A program made the position numbers and the translations under genes. From NCBI RefSeq assembly GCF_014646695.1, contig NZ_BMNT01000003.1:57948-121947 (forward strand): a DNA stretch of 64,000 nt. Direction: 5' to 3'. Source of the DNA: Sphaerisporangium melleum (lineage in GTDB: Bacteria > Actinomycetota > Actinomycetes > Streptosporangiales > Streptosporangiaceae). The notes below the pieces were generated by a model. The model made no database searches, was not told where the DNA came from, and was given only the letters and a program-made list of their open reading frames with translations. Numbering within the stretch: the stretch's first letter is position 1; every line of letters begins with the position of its first letter. This document shows positions 33,119 through 41,359 of the stretch, piece after piece.

Positions 33119-34720
33119 ATGTCGGGCGAAGGAGTGCACACTCTGCTGGAATGCCGGCGACGCAGCGAGGAACTGCGTGCCATGGGCTACACCTTCGACC
33201 AGGTCGCCGACCTGTTCTCGGTCTGCTACGACGTCAGCCGGCTCCGCCTGTACCGCTACGCCTACGGGCTCACCGCCGCCGAGGCCGCCGCGCGGTACAA
33301 CGACCACGACCCGGCCGGCACCGCAGCGCTGCGCGAGTCACGGCTGTACGAGTACGAGCACTGGCCGCAGCGCGGCATGCGCCCCACCGCCCGCACCATC
33401 GCCCTGTTCGCGCACGTCTACCGCACCGCCGCCCGCCGCCTGGTCAGCGACCAGGTCTACGTCTCCTACACCGCCCGCGACCGCGACCTCATCGACCGCA
33501 CCGACCACCGTTCGTCCCTCGGTCCCCGGCGGCCCTCTGCCGTCCCGGCCGCCTTCCCCGGGCATGTCACCATGGGTGAGCAAGTGGAAACGGCACGCCC
33601 GGCGATCCCGGTTCCCGGCTATAAGGACTGCGCCGCGCTGCTGCGTGCCCTCACAGCCGAGGAGGCCGATGTGAAGCGCCGTGATCTGCTCTTCGAACTG
33701 GCCCTGGCCCTCGGCGGCGCCCCCGCCCTGGCCCTGCTCCGCCACCTCACCCCACCTGAGAAGGACCGCCTCGCCACCACCATCCGCTCCGCCACCCGGG
33801 TCGACGCCGCGACGGTCGAGCTGATCGAGAAACTCACCGTCCGCTGCCGTCGCCTGGACGACGAATACGGCCCCGCCAAGGTCCTCCCTGTGGTGGACGG
33901 CCAGCGCTCCCTCGTCGCCGACCTGCTGCGCCGCGAGTCGCTGCTCCCCGCCCTACGCGACCGCCTCATCCGCGCCTACGCCGAACTCAGCCAACTCTCC
34001 GGCTGGCTCCACCACGACCTCCTCGACCACACCGGAGGCCGCCGCCGCTACCAAGAGGGCCTCGCGGCAGCCCACCAGATCCGCGACCCAACCCTCATCG
34101 CCTACCTACACACCTGCCTGGCCAACATCTCTCGCTTCCAAGGCCACGCCGGCGAGGCTCTCGATCACGTCTACGCCGCACAAGGCTGGGCGCGAAAGAG
34201 CCCGAGCGCTTCACTCAGATCGGTGCACTTCCTTGCCCTCGCACGCATCGTGGCGCTGAACGGCAGTGCCGATGACAGCGAACGCGCTCTAGCCCAGTCA
34301 CGCCATCTGGCCGAGCGACCGAGAACCGAAGCCGATCCCGCTTACCTCTACTGGTGGACGCCGCAGGGTGTGGAGAGGCACACGGCATCCTGCATGCTCG
34401 CCTGCGGACGTGCCGATGAAGCGATCGATTCAGCCGAACGGGCCTTGTCGGCACGGTCGATGCGCAAGCCCGCGCGCGGCATAACCCTCCTGCAGTACGC
34501 CGGGGCACTCGCTTTGAAGCGCGAAATACCGGCCGCGACCGACAAGATTCGCCAGGCGGCCCGGATCACCGTCAGCCACAGCTCCGGACGCCTAACCGAC
34601 ACCATCCGCCAGACCCGCGCCCGCCTCGAACCCTGGGCGACCAACAAACACGTCCGCACCCTGGACGAAGAACTCGTTTCCCTGGGCATCCCTCTAATCG
34701 CCAGGCGACAAGGCGGCTGA
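33119..34720 (+). CDS. Large regulator with N-terminal HTH-like region and C-terminal TPR-type repeats
   Basis: A 533-residue protein starting at the ATG 33119 after CAGGGGGCACCGAC. Residues about 15-90 look like a divergent helix-turn-helix (RRSEELRAMGYTFDQVADLFSVCYDVSRLRLYRYAYGLT in blocks, then AAARYN and EYEHWPQRGMRP). From about 260 onward the sequence is alpha-helical with TPR-like spacing (RLIRAYAELSQLSGWLHHDL, TCLANISRFQGHAGEALDHVYAAQGWA, CMLACGRADEAIDSAERAL). Proteins of this build are common in Streptomyces and relatives next to HATPase genes. It probably binds DNA and a peptide or protein ligand; the target is unknown. Confidence 0.8.
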   Translation: MSGEGVHTLLECRRRSEELRAMGYTFDQVADLFSVCYDVSRLRLYRYAYGLTAAEAAARYNDHDPAGTAALRESRLYEYEHWPQRGMRPTARTIALFAHVYRTAARRLVSDQVYVSYTARDRDLIDRTDHRSSLGPRRPSAVPAAFPGHVTMGEQVETARPAIPVPGYKDCAALLRALTAEEADVKRRDLLFELALALGGAPALALLRHLTPPEKDRLATTIRSATRVDAATVELIEKLTVRCRRLDDEYGPAKVLPVVDGQRSLVADLLRRESLLPALRDRLIRAYAELSQLSGWLHHDLLDHTGGRRRYQEGLAAAHQIRDPTLIAYLHTCLANISRFQGHAGEALDHVYAAQGWARKSPSASLRSVHFLALARIVALNGSADDSERALAQSRHLAERPRTEADPAYLYWWTPQGVERHTASCMLACGRADEAIDSAERALSARSMRKPARGITLLQYAGALALKREIPAATDKIRQAARITVSHSSGRLTDTIRQTRARLEPWATNKHVRTLDEELVSLGIPLIARRQGG

Positions 34721-34906
34721 CAGCCATGGGAAGTGCGGTTCGTCTCGCTCGTCCGTGATCCGCAGCGTCCGCGCGGCGCTTTCCCAGGCGTCGAGGACTT
34801 CGTCGCCGTTTTCCACCATCCATCGGCCGAGCGTCTTCACCAGGCTGTCGAGCCCCAGCCCGTACTCGACACCGAGCGGAGCTTCGATACGAGCGTGGCC
34901 GCTCAT
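34694..34906 (-). CDS. Small hypothetical protein
   Basis: A 70-residue frame from the ATG at 34906 (MSGHARIEAPLGVEYGLGLD). Its 3' end overlaps the convergent TPR-regulator gene by 27 bases. It has high G/C at third positions and a natural-looking mixed helical composition (LVKTLGRWMVENGDEVLDAWESAARTLRI in blocks), unlike the low-complexity shadow frames around it. No family is recognised. It lies next to the left end of the IS5-type element and may have lost its upstream context to the insertion. Confidence 0.5.
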   Translation of the reverse strand: MSGHARIEAPLGVEYGLGLDSLVKTLGRWMVENGDEVLDAWESAARTLRITDERDEPHFPWLSAALSPGD

Positions 34907-35042
34907 CGGGCCACCCGAGAAGGGGCGATGCACCGCCTAATGACTCCCGTGCCGACCGCGCGACGGAGCGAGCTCGTGGTGTTCGACGGGGACCGAGTGA
35001 ACGCCTATTGCGATACCGGGCCTGGAGCCCTCTGCTAATACC

Positions 35043-35875
35043 GTGACTCGTTTGGCGGTTGATCGTTGGATGGGTCGTGGATGCTTTCATGCAGCGGTTG
35101 GTCCCCGACGAGCTGTAAGAGCTGTTCCAGCGGGTGGTGCCGCCCCCTCCGACTCGGCCGCAGGGCGGGGGACGGCGGCGGGTCGACGATCGTCTGATTC
35201 TCGCGGCGATCGTGTACGTGGCCACCACCGGCTGCGCGTGGCGTCAGCTCCCACCGGTCTTCGGTGCCTCGTGGCAGACCGTGCACCGCCGCTTCACCGA
35301 ATGGAGCGCCGCGCGTGTGTGGGCCAAGCTGTACCGGATCCTGCTGGACGAACTCGGCGCGCGCGGGGAACTCGACTGGTCGCGGTGCGCGATCGACTCG
35401 GTCAGCGTGCGCGCCATGAAAGGGGGGACCTGACAGGTCCGAATCCTGTCGACCGCGGCAAGGCTGGGTCGAAGATCCATATCATCACTGAACGGACCGG
35501 TCTGCCCATCTCTGTCGGGATCAGTGCGTGACAGTCAGGGGTTGGAGCCGCTGGTGCGCGGCATCCCGCCGATCCGCTCCCGCCGCGGGCCACGTCGCCG
35601 CCGGCCCGGGAAGCTGCATGGAGACAAGGGCTACGATTATCCGCACCTGCGCGCCTCCTGCGCGGGCGCGGCATCATCTCCCGCATCGCCCGCCGCGGCA
35701 TCGAGTCCAGCAAGCGGCTTGGGCGTCACCGCTGGGTAGTCGAGCGCACCGTTTCCTGGCTGACCGGCTGCCGCCGCCTCCACCGCCGTTACGAGCGCCG
35801 GGCCGACCACTTCTCTTCCTTCGTCGCCATCGCCGCCGCCCTCATTTGCTACCGCCGCCTGGCCAAATGAGTCAC
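35043..35875 (+). mobile_element. IS5-family insertion sequence, degenerate copy with terminal inverted repeats
   Basis: An 833-bp element bounded by 14-bp inverted repeats: GTGACTCGTTTGGC at 35043-35056 and GCCAAATGAGTCAC at 35862-35875 (13 of 14 match). Inside is one transposase frame with several lesions. The size and transposase type fit the IS427/IS1031-like groups. No target-site duplication is evident; the flanks read CTAATACC on the left and CTCTTACG on the right. Confidence 0.85.
35089..35870 (+). pseudogene. IS5-family transposase, decayed
   Basis: The reading frame starts at the ATG 35089 (MQRLVPDEL) and meets a TAA at codon 10 (35116-35118), where relatives have Trp. It then reads GCAWRQLPPVFGASWQTVHRRF and LDWSRCAIDSVSVRAMKGG. 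At AAAGGGGGG (35417-35427 region) the frame must shift by -1 to continue as DLTGPNPVDRGKAGSKIHIITERTGLP. An 11-base deletion near 35530 removes the ANTHDS segment (the catalytic-core loop), judged against the second copy. A further frame change occurs in the YPHLRRWLRARG region near 35650. The 3' end (VVERTVSWLTGCRRLHRRYERRADHF) is intact in another frame. It cannot make active transposase. Confidence 0.85.
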
Positions 35876-35894
35876 CTCTTACGCGGCGGGCGAC

Positions 35895-35926
35895 GAAAAG
35901 GGGTCGGCATCCAGAGCGCCGGCCCC
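35895..35926 (-). terminator. Rho-independent terminator of the secreted protease gene
   Basis: On the minus strand GGGGCCGGC, a 9-base loop, GCCGACCCC and then TTTT (arms at 35918-35926 and 35900-35908, T-run at 35896-35899). One G-U wobble is in the stem. It lies 37 bases past the stop of the leftward protease gene and just outside the right end of the IS copy. Confidence 0.7.
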
Positions 35927-35962
35927 TGATCGCTCAAATCAGATCATTCGAGATGTCGTCGA

Positions 35963-37255
35963 TCATCCGGGGATGATGGCGATGCCGGGGAACGCCAAGG
36001 TCGCGTTGCTCCACGGGGTGTAGTACATGCGCCAGGAGCAGATACGGCCGGTGGTCACGTAACCGGTGCACGTCACCGAGGCGCTGGTGTCGATGGCCGT
36101 GACCACACCGGCCGCGTACACCTGGGTGGTGTTGCTCGGGTTCACGTATTCAACGGGGCCGCCGCTGTCGCCCTGCCCCACCGCGTTGACCATGTTCTGC
36201 TGCTCGGCGCGGACGAGGCCGGTGATGCTGTAGCCAACGTTGATGGTGACGTTGACCTGCGTGGTCCGGATGTTGCAGTTGGTGCCGGAGTAGGCGCCGG
36301 AGGCGCAGAGGTAGGTGCCGACGACCGAGGCGGCGGTGCCGATCACGGGGTTGCTGAACTCGGTGCTAACGATCGCGAGCCCTTGCGAGTCGACCGGGTT
36401 GTTGAAGACCCGGCCGCCGGCGCTGGTGCCGATGAGCAGCACGTCGCGGCTGTCGTTGTCGTGCGTGACGTTGCCGATGACCTCATTGGTCGGGTCGGTC
36501 GCGGTCTGGCCGATCGCCGCGCAGTGCCCGGCGGACAGCATCTTCTTCTCGGGGCCGGGTTCGAGAACGCCCTGGTAAGTCACGGCGAAGCCGGTCGAGC
36601 AGCCGCCACCGGTGCTGGCGTTGCGCCAAGCGCCGCCGCCATACCACGGCGCGCTGTCGTTCCAGCGGGTGGCCAGTTCGGGCTTGACGCCTTGCTCGAT
36701 GCTGACCGGCACCGCCGCGTCGGCGATCGCGGTGCGGGCCGCGTCGATGACGGCGCTGGAGGCCGCCAGGCCCGAGCCGTCCTGCAGTGCCGTGATGGAG
36801 GTGAGCGTGCTGCTGTTGGCGCGGATGAGGCGGTCCGCCTCCCGCTGCAGCTCACGCGCCGAGTACTTCGCCGGTAGGACGTTGATTCCCACGTCGCGCC
36901 GCAACTGGTCCACCAGTTCGTTGACCTGCCTGGGGGGCTTGCCCTTCCAGTACACGCGCAGTTCACGGTTCTCCGGCGCGGCGATGACGCCGGCGTAGCC
37001 GCTGCCGCCCAGGGCGGTGATGCGGTCGGCGGCTGTGATCATCTTCTGCTGGTCGAGCAGCAGATCCTTCCAGGAGGCGTAGCCGCCGGGGACCGCTCCG
37101 GTGTGCTCGACGGCCCCGGTGGTCCGGGGCTTGATCGGATCGGGCGCGCTGGCGGCCTGGGCGGTGCCCATGCCGGCGGCGGCGAGCACGATTCCCGTCG
37201 CCACGGCGAGGTGGCGGAATCGTGAGAGTTTCAAGGTGCTGGGGGGGTTACTCAC
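35963..37255 (-). CDS. Secreted chymotrypsin-fold serine protease
   Basis: A 430-residue exported protein. The GTG start at 37255 has a strong AAGGAGG nine bases upstream. A signal peptide (LAVATGIVLAAAGMGTAQAASA) precedes a helical pro-region (about 60-190). The protease domain has His244 in MLSAGHCAA, Asp271 in NDSRDVLLIG and Ser364 in GQGDSGGPV, with Cys pairs typical of the streptogrisin/alpha-lytic group. The pro-region and trypsin-like triad suggest autoproteolytic maturation outside the cell. It is flanked on both sides by insertion-sequence remnants but has its own terminator and intact frame. Confidence 0.9.
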   Translation of the reverse strand: MSNPPSTLKLSRFRHLAVATGIVLAAAGMGTAQAASAPDPIKPRTTGAVEHTGAVPGGYASWKDLLLDQQKMITAADRITALGGSGYAGVIAAPENRELRVYWKGKPPRQVNELVDQLRRDVGINVLPAKYSARELQREADRLIRANSSTLTSITALQDGSGLAASSAVIDAARTAIADAAVPVSIEQGVKPELATRWNDSAPWYGGGAWRNASTGGGCSTGFAVTYQGVLEPGPEKKMLSAGHCAAIGQTATDPTNEVIGNVTHDNDSRDVLLIGTSAGGRVFNNPVDSQGLAIVSTEFSNPVIGTAASVVGTYLCASGAYSGTNCNIRTTQVNVTINVGYSITGLVRAEQQNMVNAVGQGDSGGPVEYVNPSNTTQVYAAGVVTAIDTSASVTCTGYVTTGRICSWRMYYTPWSNATLAFPGIAIIPG

Positions 37256-37524
37256 CGGGTTGATCCTCCTTGGGCATTACGGTGACAAACCCCGGTATGT
37301 CATGCTAATAAAGACCGATCAATAGCTTGACCCTTACGGTCGGCGATGGTAAATGCTTATTGTTCACCGCCCGAATGCCCGAATGCCCGGATCCGACCAT
37401 CCGATTATCAGGGGTAGGGGCAGGTGATCTGGCCCACCACCTGGGCACACGAATTCACGGCATCCGGAACCTCGCAAAAAGGATGCTTACCGGATAATGT
37501 CCGCATCCGGACATGCCTAAGACC
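37256..37524. other. Promoter region of the secreted protease, no gene
   Basis: 269 bases clearly lower in GC than the rest of the window. They hold the protease ribosome-binding site and, on the minus strand, a TTGATC element near 37316-37321 that could be a -35. CCCGAATG is repeated near 37371-37386. No coding frame is supported. Confidence 0.4.
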
Positions 37525-37587
37525 GTGACTCGCTTGCCCATCGAGGAACTCATTTCATCCTCGCGCGGCCTGAGCTATGCGGTGGTT

Positions 37588-37818
37588 CTATAGGACGGCG
37601 ATGGCCTTGACCAGGCGGCCGGCCTTGTTCGGACAGCAGCGGAGCTTGCGCAGGATGCGCCAGCTTCTGAGATGGGAGTTTGCGCGTTCGTCAGGGCCGC
37701 GGAGCTTGGCGTGGGAGCGGTTGGCGTGCTTCTGGGAGGCAGGCTTGTAGGGCGTGATCACGACGGTGGCCCCAGAGCCCTGATACCCCTTGTCGGTCAG
37801 GGTGAGGATCCCTGCCCT
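37588..37818 (-). pseudogene. C-terminal fragment of a DDE (IS5/DDE_Tnp_4-type) transposase
   Basis: About 76 codons ending at the TAG 37588-37590. The text TLTDKGYQGSG ... ANRSHAKLRGPDERANSHLRSWRILRKLRCCPNKAGRLVKAIAVL (in blocks) matches the C-terminus of actinomycete IS5-family DDE transposases (DKGYQG, HAKLR/HAKIR, LRCCP motifs). The 5' two thirds are missing. Confidence 0.75.
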
Positions 37819-37821
37819 GCA

Positions 37822-38070
37822 GCTGGACTGGTCGCGGTGCGCGATCGACTCGGTCAGTGTCCGGGCGGTCAAAGGGGGGATCTGACAGGCCTGAATCCTG
37901 TCGATCGCGGCAAGAAAGGGTCGAAGATCCACCTCATTACCGAACGGAGTGGTCTGCCGATCTGTGTCGCGGTCAGTGCCGCCAACACCCATGACAGCCT
38001 GGCGTTGGAGCCGCTGGTACGTCTAAGGCAGTGCGACTCGGTCCCTCTCGATCACCGCCCGCCTTCGCCC
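37822..38070 (+). pseudogene. Middle fragment of IS5-family transposase (second copy)
   Basis: Reads LDWSRCAIDSVSVRAVKGG up to a TGA after AAAGGGGGG. In the -1 frame it continues DLTGLNPVDRGKKGSKIHLITERSGLPICVAVSAANTHDSLALEPLV (blocks). It is parallel to the copy at 35089-35870 but keeps the ANTHDS segment deleted there. No start or end remains. Confidence 0.75.
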
Positions 38071-38214
38071 CTTTTCGGCTGAATCGTGGCGTGAGTCAGC
38101 CGCAGGAGACATCGCTCGCATTTACCGGGGCCGCCGAGCCCTATGCACAACGTGCGGGCCTGCGGCCGGCTGGGGCCACGAACTGCTTATCGGATGTCGA
38201 GCCGTCGAGCTCTC

Positions 38215-38465
38215 TCATTGCCGTGCCGGCCCGAGCCCAGCAGGACGCGGTCTGCAACCGTCAGCAGCTGGCCAACCAGCTCCGGTCACTGCTGCGCGAG
38301 TACTTCCCCACGGCGTTGAAGGCCTTCCACGTCAAGAACATCGGCCTGACCTCCCGCGAGGCCCGCACCGTCCTTCAAGCCGCCCCGACGCCCGGCGCCG
38401 CCGTCAAGCTCACCACCCGCCGACTGCACGCCCTGCTGCGCGCCTCGGGCCGACAGCGCAACCTC
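38215..38465 (+). pseudogene. IS110-family transposase fragment
   Basis: About 84 codons reading LIAVPARAQQDAVCNRQQLANQLRSLLREYFPTALKAFH and LTSREARTVLQAAPTP (blocks). This is the region of IS110-type (DEDD) transposases around ARAQQDAVW and LRSLLREYFP. It is truncated on both sides; the catalytic DEDD residues of the N-terminal domain are absent. Confidence 0.7.
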
Positions 38466-38705
38466 GAGACTTGGGTCCGGTGGCGATGTGCAGCAACGAC
38501 TCCCGCCTCACAGTCTCCCGCGCTCCATCCCCCCGCTGGACCCAGCGGTGTGACCCGAGATGCGACACGCGACCAAGGACCCGGCGGCAGGCATGGTCCC
38601 AGTAGGGTCAGGGTAGATGTGGCTGTAGTGATGCAGGCCAGGCGGATTCCGATCGCTTTTCTCACTCTCCGGAAACGATCAACTCCGCTGCGTAAACTCG
38701 GGGTC

Positions 38706-38957
38706 ATGAGCTTGGCGCACAAGGACGAAGATCTGCACCGTCTGGTCGACCAGTTGACGCCGGACCAGGCTAAGGCCGTGCGTGCGGTCGTTCTCCACCT
38801 CGTAGGCGATCATCAGGACGAAGAACCGCCAGCTTCCGTGCTTGAGGGGGGTCGGCGCCGCCGGCTCTCCTTCGCTGGACTCATGACAGCCGAAGCAGAC
38901 CTTGCCGCACGGTCTGAGGACATCATCCGAGCTGAGCTGGGTCGGCACACGGCGTGA
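38706..38957 (+). CDS. Antitoxin of a VapBC-type pair
   Basis: An 83-residue protein from the ATG 38706 (MSLAHKDEDLHRLVDQLTPDQAKAV), mostly helical and acidic. Its C-terminal EGGRRRRLSFAGLMTAEADLAARSEDIIRAELGR (blocks) resembles antitoxin tails that wrap PIN toxins. The stop overlaps the start of the toxin gene by 4 bases, the standard antitoxin-toxin order. There is no ribbon-helix-helix or AbrB motif I can name, so the antitoxin class is unassigned. It lies next to IS remnants, consistent with horizontal acquisition. Confidence 0.78.
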   Translation: MSLAHKDEDLHRLVDQLTPDQAKAVRAVVLHLVGDHQDEEPPASVLEGGRRRRLSFAGLMTAEADLAARSEDIIRAELGRHTA

Positions 38958-39364
38958 TCCTTTGCGACACAGGGCCGCTTGTTGCGGTCCTCAACAGCGA
39001 CGATGCCGATCACAAGCGCTGTCTGGAGTTCTTGGAACGCTGCCGTGGGCCCTTGATCGTTCCCGCACCCGTCTTGACCGAAGTCTGCTGGTTACTGGAG
39101 TCCAGAGTCGGACCGGCCGTTGAGGCGAGCTTCCTCCGATCAGTCGCCGATGAAGAACTTCGCCTGGAAGCGCTGACATTGCAGGATCTTTCCCGAATGG
39201 CGGAACTTGTCACCTCCTACGCCGACTTCCCTCTGGGGACAGTAGACGCCTCCGTCATCGCGGTAGCCGAACGTCTTGGAGTTCGGGACGTGGCGACGTT
39301 GGACTACCGCCACTTTCGGGTAGTGCGTCCACGTCACGTCAACGGCTTGGCGTTGCATCCGTAG
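38954..39364 (+). CDS. vapC: PIN-domain ribonuclease toxin (VapC type)
   Basis: A 136-residue PIN protein with GTG start at 38954 overlapping the antitoxin stop. The four acidic residues of the active site are visible: Asp5 (MILCDTGPLVAVL), Glu43 (PAPVLTEVCWLL), Asp98 (LGTVDASVIAVAERL) and Asp117 (DVATLDYRHFRVVR). The frame is intact. It is predicted to cleave RNA with Mg2+ when freed from the antitoxin. Confidence 0.9.
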   Translation: MILCDTGPLVAVLNSDDADHKRCLEFLERCRGPLIVPAPVLTEVCWLLESRVGPAVEASFLRSVADEELRLEALTLQDLSRMAELVTSYADFPLGTVDASVIAVAERLGVRDVATLDYRHFRVVRPRHVNGLALHP

Positions 39365-39398
39365 CCCGTTGCTCCTCATGGCCGGGACGTGGTTGCGC

Positions 39399-39722
39399 TC
39401 ACGAACGCATGAGGCAGAACTCGTTGCCGTCGGGATCCCGCATCGTGATCCAGTCCTCACGCTCGGCCTGAACCGTTGCCCCCAGTGCACACAGCCGCTT
39501 AACCTCCGCGACCGCGTCGGTGGCGCTCAGGTCGAGATGAACCCGGTTTTTGACCTGCTTGCTCTCTGGTACGAGTTGGAAGGAGATGCGCGGCAGCCTG
39601 CCGGTGATGTGGACGAGTAGGACGGTGGGGTCATCCTCCGGGCCGTTGACGCCCATGGAGCGCAGCTCATTGAGATCAAACGAATTGACCCGGTGTCGTT
39701 CGCCCGACACAGTCGTGCGCAT
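39399..39722 (-). pseudogene. N-terminally truncated VOC/glyoxalase-like protein
   Basis: The frame ends at 39399 and encodes the C-terminal half of a vicinal-oxygen-chelate domain: DDPTVLLVHITGRLPRISFQLVPESKQVKNRVHLDLSA, then EVKRLCALGATV and WITMRDPDGNEFCLMRS (blocks). The expected first beta-alpha-beta module is missing, and upstream sequence in this frame is unrelated and antisense to the FtsX-ectodomain gene that starts at 39721. It is most likely a remnant; a short expressed form from an ATG near 39657 cannot be excluded. Confidence 0.6.
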
Positions 39723-40556
39723 GTCCCTCGAAGAAGGTCCAGACGACGCTTCCGGTGTGAGCTGGAAGCGGTGGGCCGTGGTGGCCATCGTGCTGGTCCT
39801 GCTCGCCGGGCTCGGCGCGGGGTGTGGGTCCTTCGCCGCGCAGAGGCCGGGCCTCTGCCGCCACCCGATGCGCCGTGGCCGACGACGGGGGAAGCGTCGG
39901 TGGTTCTGTGCGGGAGTGGCAGTGTGCAGGACAACTGCGACGGGCATGCGATCACGGCCGCGCAGCGCCTGATGGTCGAACGCACCCTCAAAGGCCTGCC
40001 CGAGGTGTCCGCCGTGCGGTTCCAGCCGCGCGCGGAGGCTCTCAAAGACTTCACGCAGGCGTGGGACCTGAGCGCCACGCTCCGCGCGGCAGTCCGCGAA
40101 TCCGACATGCCGGAATCATTCGTGGTCGACCTCACCGCGACGGGAGACTTCCAGCGGAAGGTGGAGACGCTACCCGGAGTCTCGGACGTCTATATGCGCG
40201 GGACGAGCTTCTGGGCCGGTAAGGCCGATGTGGTGATCCGTCTCTGCCCGCAGACCGCTCCGGAGAAGGACTCGCCATGCGTCGGGCGGGGCGAGGCCGG
40301 CGCGGCCGAGAAGGCCGCCATCTACCAGACCCTTCGCACCCTCGACGGTATCGGGGCGATCTACCTGGAGGATCACAGGCATGCTACGAAGGACGCATAC
40401 TGGATGATGCTCGCCCGGCCGGACAGCACAAAGCTCTCCCCGCGCGTTCCCGAGTCCTACCACCTGGTCCTCGACGGTCCGCAAGCCGTCGACCGCGTCA
40501 GGCGCGCAGTCGGCAGGCTCCCCGGCGTGAACAGCGTCGAGGAAGAGTTCTCCTGA
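39721..40556 (+). pseudogene. Membrane-anchored tandem FtsX-ectodomain protein, frameshifted
   Basis: Starts at the ATG 39721 (MSLEEGPDDASGVSWKRW), with one membrane helix ending in a Cys-containing GAGCGSFAA segment. Near 39860 the frame must change by one base (GGGCCTC, one C short) to continue as LPPPDAPWPTTGEASVVLC. The remaining 230 residues hold two FtsX-ectodomain-like repeats. The first has VVLCGSGSVQDNC, GLPEVSAVRFQPRAEAL and DMPESFVVDL ... LPGVSDV. The second has VVIRLCPQTAPEKDSPC, DGIGAIYLEDHRHA and RVPESYHLVL ... LPGVNSVEEEFS. Each carries a Cys pair. There is no ABC permease part. Either a real frameshift mutation or a one-base sequence error in a G/C run. Confidence 0.7.
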
Positions 40557-40641
40557 CCGAAGGCCGCCCGTCAAGCGCCGCCAAGATGACGACCGATCGG
40601 GTGAGCCGGCGGGAGCAGTCGACCGGACGGCAGGACAGAGG

Positions 40642-41229
40642 TCACCCTCCGGTCTGTCGCTGGTGCAGGTACCAGGCCGCGATCGAGTACGGCGGAGCCG
40701 CGGCCGGGGAGCGGGCGGCATGCTCGACGATCGCGTCCTGCATGAAGCGCGGGTCGGCGGGTCGGGGGTATGTCGCGTAAATCGGCTGGAGCACCGAGAC
40801 GCCGAGGTCGGTGAAGCGGCCGGCATCGGTGAAGACACCTTTGTGGGTCAGGTACGTCAGCAGTCCGCGCCGGTCGGCGATGCCCAGGGAGGAGTGCAGG
40901 GCGATCGCTTCCCACACCCGGTCGACGTCCGCCGCGGCGATGCCGTGCTCGGTCAGCACGGATGCCGCCAGATCAGCGCCTTCCACTTCGAATCGGGCCT
41001 GGCCGGCCGCGAGGGCGCCCAGCCCCAGATCGTGCATCACGCAGGCGGCGAAGAGCAGGTTCTCGTCGTAAGCCGCGTCGTTCAGGCAGCCTTCCTGCTC
41101 GGCCAGCAGGCGGGCGAACAGGAAGCTGCGGATGCTGTGGTCGGCGATCGGCGTGCTCTCCGACTTCTGGACAAGGGCGAGGCTCGCGTCGGCCAGCGGC
41201 CCCGTCGGCAGGGCAAGCATGTCGTTCAT
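40642..41229 (-). CDS. HD-domain hydrolase, cyanamide-hydratase-like (first copy)
   Basis: A 195-residue single HD domain starting at the ATG 41229 (MNDMLALPTGPLADASLALV). Metal ligands are in place: IADHSIRSFLFARLLAEQEG (first His), LLFAACVMHDLGLG (HD pair) and WEAIALHSSLGIADRRG (last His region), with FEVEGADLAASVL. The pattern resembles HD proteins of the cyanamide hydratase group rather than nucleotide phosphohydrolases, but the substrate is not established. A paralogue lies at 45492-46160. It is downstream of an AraC-type regulator on the same strand (130-base gap). Confidence 0.85.
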   Translation of the reverse strand: MNDMLALPTGPLADASLALVQKSESTPIADHSIRSFLFARLLAEQEGCLNDAAYDENLLFAACVMHDLGLGALAAGQARFEVEGADLAASVLTEHGIAAADVDRVWEAIALHSSLGIADRRGLLTYLTHKGVFTDAGRFTDLGVSVLQPIYATYPRPADPRFMQDAIVEHAARSPAAAPPYSIAAWYLHQRQTGG

Positions 41230-41359
41230 GCCCCGACCGTATGAGCGCGGCGCAACAACGAGAAGCGGCCCGAGTGCCGTGCATCGCCAGGATCGGGCCA
41301 TCACGTCGACGAATTGATCAGCGCCACGTGGTGGTCCTCGTCCTGCCCGCTGCGCCACT

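Larger units (their letters stand above)
37525..38085. mobile_element. Mosaic of insertion-sequence fragments
   Basis: GTGACTCGCTTG at 37525-37536 copies the left terminal repeat of the IS5-type element at 35043. The segment 37822-38070 is homologous to the middle of that element (from LDWSRCAID to LEPLV), but the N-terminal third is replaced by a piece of a different IS5-type transposase on the opposite strand (37588-37818). The right end is lost. This suggests insertion of one element into another followed by deletion. Confidence 0.7.

Noticed and set aside
38031-38705. Single long gene from 38031 through the antitoxin
   Set aside because: The upstream part is a chance fusion of IS5 and IS110 fragments; the antitoxin has its own ATG at 38706 in the right position before the toxin.
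39550-39720. Upstream extension of the FtsX-ectodomain gene
   Set aside because: It is antisense to the VOC remnant and lacks features; the ATG at 39721 begins a normal membrane-anchored N-terminus.
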